Assembly: GCA_028284155.1 (NCBI GenBank)
Contig: JANQSF010000149.1
Coordinates: 1-45,803 of the forward strand
From: Phycisphaeraceae bacterium
Lineage (GTDB): Bacteria; Planctomycetota; Phycisphaerae; Phycisphaerales; Phycisphaeraceae
Length of the DNA: 45,803 bases
Direction: 5' to 3'
Shown one piece after another: positions 41,015 to 45,803 of this stretch. Below the pieces are notes generated by a model that saw only the letters and a program-made list of their open reading frames with translations, was not told where the DNA came from and ran no database searches. Numbering within the stretch: the stretch's first letter is position 1; the number at the start of each line of letters is the position of its first letter. Position numbers and translations under genes: made by a program.

Positions 41015-43954
41015 TCACGCGCTGGCGCGCTTCCGCCGCTTGGGTCGCAGCATCGGCTTGAGGTACTGCCCCGTGTGCGAGGCTTTGACCCGGGTCAGGT
41101 CTTCGGGCGTGCCGGCCGCGACGACCGTGCCGCCGCGGTCGCCGCCTTCGGGGCCGAGGTCGATCAGCCAGTCGGCGCACTTGATCACGTCGAGGTTGTG
41201 TTCGATGACGACGATCGTGTTGCCCGCGTCGGCCAACCGGTTCAGAACGTCGAGCAGCTTCTCGATGTCGGCAAAGTGCAAACCGGTCGTCGGCTCGTCG
41301 AGGATGTAGAGCGTGTGGCCGGTGGGGCGTTTGCCCAGTTCGGTCGCGAGCTTGACGCGCTGCGCCTCGCCGCCGGACAGCGTGGTCGATGCCTGGCCGA
41401 CCTGCATGTAGTCGAGGCCGACGTCGCTAAGCGCCTGCAACAACGGCAACACCTTCGGGATGTTCTGGAAGAAGTCGAGCGCCTCTTCGATGGTCATGTC
41501 CAGCACGTCGGCGATCGTCTTGCCGCGGTAGTGCACCTCGAGCGTTTCGCGGTTGTACCGTTTGCCGTTGCACGTCTCGCAGGTCACGAACACGTCGGGC
41601 AGGAAGTGCATTTCGATCTTCTTGACGCCCTGACCCTGGCAGTCTTCGCAACGCCCGCCCTTGACGTTGAAGCTGAATCGGCCGGGTTGATAGCCGCGGA
41701 TCTTCGCTTCCTTAGTCTGCGTGAACAGCGCGCGGATGCCGTCGAACGCACCGGTGTACGTCGCGGGGTTCGACCGCGGCGTTCGTCCGATCGGCGACTG
41801 GTCAACCTCGATAATCCGATCGATGCCGTTCAGGCCGAGCACCTTGTCGTGTTCGCCCGGCTTGTCGCGCGAGCCGTGCAGGTGACGCCGCACAGCCCGC
41901 AGCAGGATCTGGTTGACCAGCGTGCTCTTGCCCGAGCCGGACACGCCGGTGACGCAGACAAAGCCGCCGAGCGGGAAAACGGCGTCGACGCCCTTGAGGT
42001 TGTTCTGGCGGGCGCCGCGGACGGTGATGGCGTTCTTCTCGCTCACGGCCCGTCGCTGGTCGGGCGAAGGCGCTTCGAGCATGCGCTGCCCGCTGAGGAA
42101 CTGGCCCGTGATCGACTTGGGGTAGTTGATCACGTCGTCGATGCCGCCCTGCGCGACGACCGTGCCGCCGTGTTTGCCCGGGCCGGGGCCGATGTCGACG
42201 AGGTGGTCAGCCGATCGGATCGTCTCCTCGTCGTGTTCGACGACGACGACGGTGTTGCCGATGTCGGTCAGATGGCGCAGCGTGGCGATGAGCCGATCGT
42301 TGTCGCGTTGGTGCAGGCCGATCGTCGGTTCGTCGAGCACATAGCAGCAACCGACCAGGCCAGCGCCGACCTGCGTCGCGAGGCGGATACGCTGGGCCTC
42401 GCCGCCGGAGAGCGTGCCGGTGGCGCGGTTGAGGTTGAGGTAGCCCAGGCCGACGTTCTGCATGAAGCCGAGGCGGGCGCGGACCTCCTTGAGGATCGGC
42501 GCGGCGATCTGTTCGTGCTCTGCGCTAAGCCGCAAGCGGCTGAAGGTGTCAGCCGCGTGTTCGATGGTCATGCGGGTGACGTCGGCGATGTTCAGCGGGT
42601 CGACCTTTTTCTGGTCCGTCTCGATGAACACGTTGCGCGCCTCGACGCGCAGCCGCGCCCCGTGGCAGGACTCGCACTTGGCTTCGGTCAGGAACTGGCT
42701 GAGCCAGGTGCTGAACGACTCGCTTTCGGTGTTCTGCATGCGGCGTTGGAGGTTGCCGATGACGCCTTCGAAGTAGTGGCCGAACTTCTTCTCGTCGCGG
42801 TCGGTCGTGCCGTGCAGGAGGATGCGCCGCGCGGTCTTCGGAAGTGTTTTGAACGGCGTCTTCATGTCGACGCCGAAGTTTCGGCCGAACCGGCGCAGCA
42901 GGCGGTTGTACATGATCTTCATGCCGCCGTACCGCCATGGCTCGACCGCGCCCTCGCTCAGCGACAGGTCGCGGTTGGGCACGATCAGGTCCGGGTCCAT
43001 CTCCATGATGCGACCCAGCCCGCCGCACTCGGGGCAGGCGCCGTGCGGCGAGTTGAACGAGAACAGACGCGGTTCGAGGTCTTCAAGCGAACATTCGGGA
43101 TGCAACGGACACGCGTAATGCTCGGAGAAGATGTGGTCTTCGGTCTTGTCGCGGTCGTCGGCGTCGATCACGGTGACGATGACCAGACCGGTCGCGAGTT
43201 TGAGGGCCAGCTCGATCGAGTCGGCGATGCGCGTGCGGGTCGCGTTTTCGCCCGTTTCGTCGTCACGCCGGATCACGATTCGGTCGACCACAGCCTCGAT
43301 GTCGTGCTTCTGATAGCGTTGTTTTTGCGTCGTAAACGGCGTGCCCTTGTCGCCCAGTTCACGCAGGTCGAGCAGGTCGCCATCAGCCCGGGCGCGGACG
43401 AAGCCCTGGCGGACGAGCGACGCGAAGACCTCTTTGTGGTGACCCTTCTTGCCGCGCACGACGGGCGAGAGCACCATGAGCTTCGTGCCCTCGTCGAAGG
43501 CCATGACCTTGTCCACGATGGCCGAGGCGCTTTGGCTGGTAATCGGATTGCCGCATACTTCTCCCTGTGCCCCATTCCGGGGGTGCCAACAGCGGGGTTG
43601 ACCCACGCGGGCGAAGAGCAACCTCAGGTAGTCGTAAATCTCGGTCGTCGTCGCGACGGTCGAGCGCGGGTTGTGCGAGGCCGAGCGCTGCTCGATGGCG
43701 ATCGTCGGCGGCAGGCCTTCGATCGACTCGACATCGGGCTTGCGCATCTGGTCGAGGAACTGCCGCGCGTACGCGGACAGGCTCTCCATGTATTTGCGTT
43801 GGCCCTCGGCGTAGATCGTGTCGAACGCGAGACTCGACTTGCCGCTGCCCGACAGCCCGGTCACGACGACGAGCTGATCGCGCGGGATGTCGATGTCCAC
43901 ATTCTGGAGGTTGTGCTCCCGCGCGCCGCGGATGCGGATGGTCTTGCTGGGCAT
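41015..43954 (-). CDS. uvrA: Excinuclease ABC subunit A
   Basis: A 979-residue nucleotide-excision-repair ATPase that, with UvrB, finds bulky DNA damage. Two ABC modules are complete: Walker A GLSGSGKSS near 34 and GVSGSGKST near 673; signature LSGGEAQR near 515 and 860; and the zinc segment GGRCEDCQGQG ... CETCNGKRYNRETLEV. The first zinc-type segment reads CPLHPECSLEDLEPRLFSFNSPHGACPECGG. A short insertion with WHPRNGAQGEVCG follows RVGQPRC. ATG 43954 (MPSKTIRIRGAREHNLQNVD) is the family start; 29 upstream codons are not expected to be used. Residues FSRLRLSAE near 475 are encoded by an exact copy of a dispersed 19-mer without disturbing the alignment. The neighbourhood shows no other repair genes. 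Confidence 0.95.
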   Translation of the reverse strand: MPSKTIRIRGAREHNLQNVDIDIPRDQLVVVTGLSGSGKSSLAFDTIYAEGQRKYMESLSAYARQFLDQMRKPDVESIEGLPPTIAIEQRSASHNPRSTVATTTEIYDYLRLLFARVGQPRCWHPRNGAQGEVCGNPITSQSASAIVDKVMAFDEGTKLMVLSPVVRGKKGHHKEVFASLVRQGFVRARADGDLLDLRELGDKGTPFTTQKQRYQKHDIEAVVDRIVIRRDDETGENATRTRIADSIELALKLATGLVIVTVIDADDRDKTEDHIFSEHYACPLHPECSLEDLEPRLFSFNSPHGACPECGGLGRIMEMDPDLIVPNRDLSLSEGAVEPWRYGGMKIMYNRLLRRFGRNFGVDMKTPFKTLPKTARRILLHGTTDRDEKKFGHYFEGVIGNLQRRMQNTESESFSTWLSQFLTEAKCESCHGARLRVEARNVFIETDQKKVDPLNIADVTRMTIEHAADTFSRLRLSAEHEQIAAPILKEVRARLGFMQNVGLGYLNLNRATGTLSGGEAQRIRLATQVGAGLVGCCYVLDEPTIGLHQRDNDRLIATLRHLTDIGNTVVVVEHDEETIRSADHLVDIGPGPGKHGGTVVAQGGIDDVINYPKSITGQFLSGQRMLEAPSPDQRRAVSEKNAITVRGARQNNLKGVDAVFPLGGFVCVTGVSGSGKSTLVNQILLRAVRRHLHGSRDKPGEHDKVLGLNGIDRIIEVDQSPIGRTPRSNPATYTGAFDGIRALFTQTKEAKIRGYQPGRFSFNVKGGRCEDCQGQGVKKIEMHFLPDVFVTCETCNGKRYNRETLEVHYRGKTIADVLDMTIEEALDFFQNIPKVLPLLQALSDVGLDYMQVGQASTTLSGGEAQRVKLATELGKRPTGHTLYILDEPTTGLHFADIEKLLDVLNRLADAGNTIVVIEHNLDVIKCADWLIDLGPEGGDRGGTVVAAGTPEDLTRVKASHTGQYLKPMLRPKRRKRASA
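42522..42540 (-). repeat. Copy of the GCCGCTTGCGGCTTAGCGC repeat inside uvrA
   Basis: Exact 19-mer within the coding sequence, encoding S-R-L-R-L-S-A of UvrA. Identical to the intergenic copies at 14964-14982 and 31794-31812. Confidence 0.75.
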
Positions 43955-43983
43955 GGGGGCGATTGTAGGGAGGGGCAGCGACC

Positions 43984-44080
43984 GAGGGATCGAGCCACCG
44001 AGCCAACGAGGCTTCGAAGTGATAACTTGTCGCGCGGCCACAATTCCCTTGGTGGCTTGGTCGCTCGATCCCTTGATCCC
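43984..44080. repeat. Imperfect inverted repeat upstream of uvrA
   Basis: GGGATCGAGCCACCGAGCCA (from 43986) is the near complement of TGGTGGCTTGGTCGCTCGAT followed by CCC (about 44052-44074). The arms differ at a few positions. It fills most of the 150-base gap between uvrA and the prepilin-like gene. Confidence 0.6.
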
Positions 44081-44104
44081 TTCGTTGCCTTGGTCCCTTC
44101 CCCC

Positions 44105-44926
44105 CTACGGCGCCGCCCAAAACTTCATCCCCCAACCCGGATCCCGGTAGAACGGTTCGAGGTTGGTCGTGAACTGCACGTTCCCGTCGGCGTAGGCGAA
44201 CGGGATGCCTTCGGGCGGCAGGTCTTCCGGGCCGGACTGACGTCGGAAGTGGTACTGCGCGTCGGACGTGTGGCCGATCACCCAGCCGGAGTAGCCGTTG
44301 ACCGAGTCGCCGGTCATGTACTCGATCAGGTCGAACGCGACGACGGTGTCAGCCGAGGCCGAATGCATCTTGAGCGGGATTCTGCCGAGGTCCTGCTGCG
44401 GCACGGCCGCGCTGCTGGAGATGGTCGTCCAGTCCCAGCCGGCCGTCACGGCCACGTTCGTGCGGTAGATGCCGGACAGCGGCCAGGGGATGTCGACGCC
44501 CCAGATCGCGCGCGGCTCGATCGAGCAGAGCAGCATCTCGGGCGGCTTGGTGCCGCTGTCGCCGAAGTACTGCGCGACGACGTTGCTCATGTCGTACGTC
44601 GCGTTGTTCGGCTTGCCCCACCAGAACGGGTGGTTGTACGTGTTGGCCTGCGGCCAACGGTGGGGGTACGAGCCGTTGAAGTCGTTGGCGTATTCGGTCA
44701 GCGCGGCCGAGAGCTGCTTCTTGCGCGTGCCGCACAGCAGCGACCGCGCCTCGTAACGCGACTTGCGCAGGGCGGGCAGCAGCATGGCGATGAGCAAGAT
44801 GATGATCGAGATAACGACCAGCAACTCGACCACGGTGAAGCCGGTGGGGTGTCGCGGGATGGGCGGGCGGAAGCGGGGCATCGCTTGGGTGGGGCGAGCG
44901 TCGATGAATCGGCGCTTCGGCATCAT
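44105..44926 (-). CDS. Prepilin-type N-terminal cleavage/methylation (DUF1559-like) protein
   Basis: A 273-residue protein whose N-terminal region carries GFTVVELLVVISIIILLIAM (from about 29): the type IV prepilin/pseudopilin cleavage site (G before F) with Glu5 and a single hydrophobic helix. The remainder is a globular domain with a conserved end, FAYADGNVQFTTN, as in the large planctomycete families of type II secretion-like pseudopilins. The exact role is unknown; expected to be membrane-anchored and processed by a prepilin peptidase. ATGs at 44926, 44923 and 44881 are all possible and none has a Shine-Dalgarno sequence. Transcribed alone. Confidence 0.82.
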   Translation of the reverse strand: MMPKRRFIDARPTQAMPRFRPPIPRHPTGFTVVELLVVISIIILLIAMLLPALRKSRYEARSLLCGTRKKQLSAALTEYANDFNGSYPHRWPQANTYNHPFWWGKPNNATYDMSNVVAQYFGDSGTKPPEMLLCSIEPRAIWGVDIPWPLSGIYRTNVAVTAGWDWTTISSSAAVPQQDLGRIPLKMHSASADTVVAFDLIEYMTGDSVNGYSGWVIGHTSDAQYHFRRQSGPEDLPPEGIPFAYADGNVQFTTNLEPFYRDPGWGMKFWAAP

Positions 44927-45290
44927 AGTCGAGCTATGACATGTGACGGGTGGGACGCCGGAATGAGCACACTTGGTCGTTCATCTTCGTGCCACGGCCG
45001 TTTCGGCCGTGCGGAGCGTCCATTGTGTTCCACACGGCCGACACGGCCGTGGCACGAGACAGACGCGTCGTTTGGCTGGTCCGTTCGCTGGGTCGCGGAC
45101 GGGCGGAGGATTGCGGCTTGTGGGGACGCACGTCCGATAGATGGTGTAGAATGCGGTTGTGGGGCCGACCGCTGTGGGTTCGGCCGCCGCCCGACGCATG
45201 GAGGCGTTGACGCTCACTTCCCGGCAGTCACGGACGACCGCCCCCTCCCTGACGCCGGCTTGTGCCCAATGCCCGACAAGGACATGAGCG
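44927..45290. other. Gap with palindrome between prepilin-like gene and last gene
   Basis: About 360 bases without a gene. It holds the CTCGTGCCACGG palindrome copy (44988-45058). A possible -10 (TAGAAT, 45147-45152) for the right-end gene lacks a well-spaced -35. Confidence 0.45.
44988..45058. repeat. Second copy of the CTCGTGCCACGGCCGTGTC palindrome
   Basis: Arms 44988-45012 and 45034-45058 are complementary except for one base. Sequence and size match the copy at 34904-34976; only the loops differ. Confidence 0.85.
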
Positions 45291-45803
45291 ATGCCATTTG
45301 AATGGTTGCCCCAGGATGAAGCGGCTGAGGCGCTCGGCGTGGACCTGCCGACGCTGACCGCCTGGATCGACGACGGCCGAGCCCCCTCGCGCAAGCAGGG
45401 CGGGCAGGTGCAGGTGTTGATCGAGTTTGACGACGCGTCGGAAGAAGGCGATGCCGCGGACGCCGCGTCGGGCGGCGGCGGCGGGGTGGGCGAGTCGTCG
45501 GCCTCGAACAATGGTCATGGCAAGGCGACCGGCTCGGCTGGCGGGGCGCGGCGGTTTGACCCCGATGGCGAGGTCGAGTTGGAGACGTCGGTGACCGACG
45601 TCGTGCTGTCGCGCGAGTTGCAGATGGCGGCGGGGTGCGTCGCGGCCTGGCAGCGGTTGGCCGAGCACGCGGACGTCGAGCGGCAGCGGACGCGGCGGGT
45701 CAACATCGCGGGGTGGGCGACCGTGGCGGTGCTGGCGATCGCGGGCGGCATCGGCATCGGCGTGGCGACGAAGCAGGTGTCGGACAGCGACGCGGCCGCG
45801 AAC
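45291..45803 (+). CDS. Putative membrane protein with N-terminal helix-turn-helix-like segment (partial, C terminus beyond window)
   Basis: Open from ATG 45291 to the window end (171 codons read). AGGA lies about ten bases upstream, and an earlier ATG (45284) stops after five codons. The N terminus (FEWLPQDEAAEALGVDLPTL and the following TAWIDDGRAP) resembles a small MerR/excisionase-type helix-turn-helix in which a substrate or DNA feature is read. A Gly/Ser/Asp-rich linker (about 60-95) follows, then a helical segment rich in charged residues. A single hydrophobic helix (WATVAVLAIAGGIGIGVA) comes close to the window edge. The topology suggests a cytoplasmic N-terminal part anchored by one membrane span. 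I do not recognise the family and the function is unknown. Confidence 0.7.
   Translation, partial: MPFEWLPQDEAAEALGVDLPTLTAWIDDGRAPSRKQGGQVQVLIEFDDASEEGDAADAASGGGGGVGESSASNNGHGKATGSAGGARRFDPDGEVELETSVTDVVLSRELQMAAGCVAAWQRLAEHADVERQRTRRVNIAGWATVAVLAIAGGIGIGVATKQVSDSDAAAN

Noticed and set aside
40670..45301. A 1,543-codon open frame on the plus strand
   Set aside because: It runs antisense through uvrA and the prepilin-like gene. High-GC coding sequence often leaves one opposite frame open; the translation is rich in Arg, Val, Asp and Ala with no family resemblance.

Overview
The window reads as a high-GC chromosomal segment of a planctomycete, most likely a Phycisphaerae-like lineage. The basis is family content. 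It has two Planctomycete-type c cytochromes, one fused to WD40, DUF1549 and DUF1553 domains. It also has a giant extracellular protein with an N-terminal LEPR-XLL motif, a formylglycine-type sulfatase, a LamG protein with a PEP-CTERM tail, a prepilin-like DUF1559-type protein, a Tat-exported Gfo/Idh/MocA oxidoreductase, and a sigma-like protein that resembles planctomycete sigma factors. No tRNA, rRNA, CRISPR array, prophage or insertion sequence was seen.

Layout, left to right. 1-3955 (minus): cytochrome / DUF1549-DUF1553 pair. 4151-4663 (minus): SprT-like metalloprotein, then a gene-free stretch with a 117-bp palindromic element. 5298-10176 (minus): pfkB sugar kinase, fused membrane/spermidine-synthase-like protein and sulfatase. 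10372-14885 (minus): two overlapping amidohydrolase genes. 14997-22226 (minus): a 2,409-residue surface protein with an embedded metalloprotease-like region. 22519-23265 (minus): RNase HI with an extra cysteine-rich tail. 23544-25898 (plus): fatty acid desaturase and glycosyltransferase. 25923-27986: a DtxR/MntR-type regulator and an OprB-type porin, divergent, with a perfect palindrome over the porin start. 28352-31678: cysC, the sigma-like protein and cysE. 31848-32112 (minus): a candidate 6S RNA with its own promoter and terminator. 32238-37271: serine hydrolase, argJ, endonuclease/exonuclease/phosphatase-family protein and class II fructose-bisphosphate aldolase. 37394-45803: PEP-CTERM protein, oxidoreductase, uvrA, prepilin-like protein and a truncated membrane protein.

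Together the genes suggest a free-living heterotroph. It would handle sulfated or modified polysaccharides, export large adhesive or proteolytic proteins and make its own cysteine and arginine. Most genes run on the minus strand as single transcription units or short operons.

The most interesting items are these. (1) A 6S-like RNA that can be folded by eye. (2) A sigma-factor-like protein whose region-2 homology lies at the C terminus, behind three helix-turn-helix segments. (3) The metal-type regulator / porin pair with its palindrome and an acidic loop in the porin. (4) Several families of dispersed palindromes, including a 17-19-mer that also occurs inside the uvrA and sulfatase coding sequences. 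All functional calls rest on motifs read by eye; no database search was possible.
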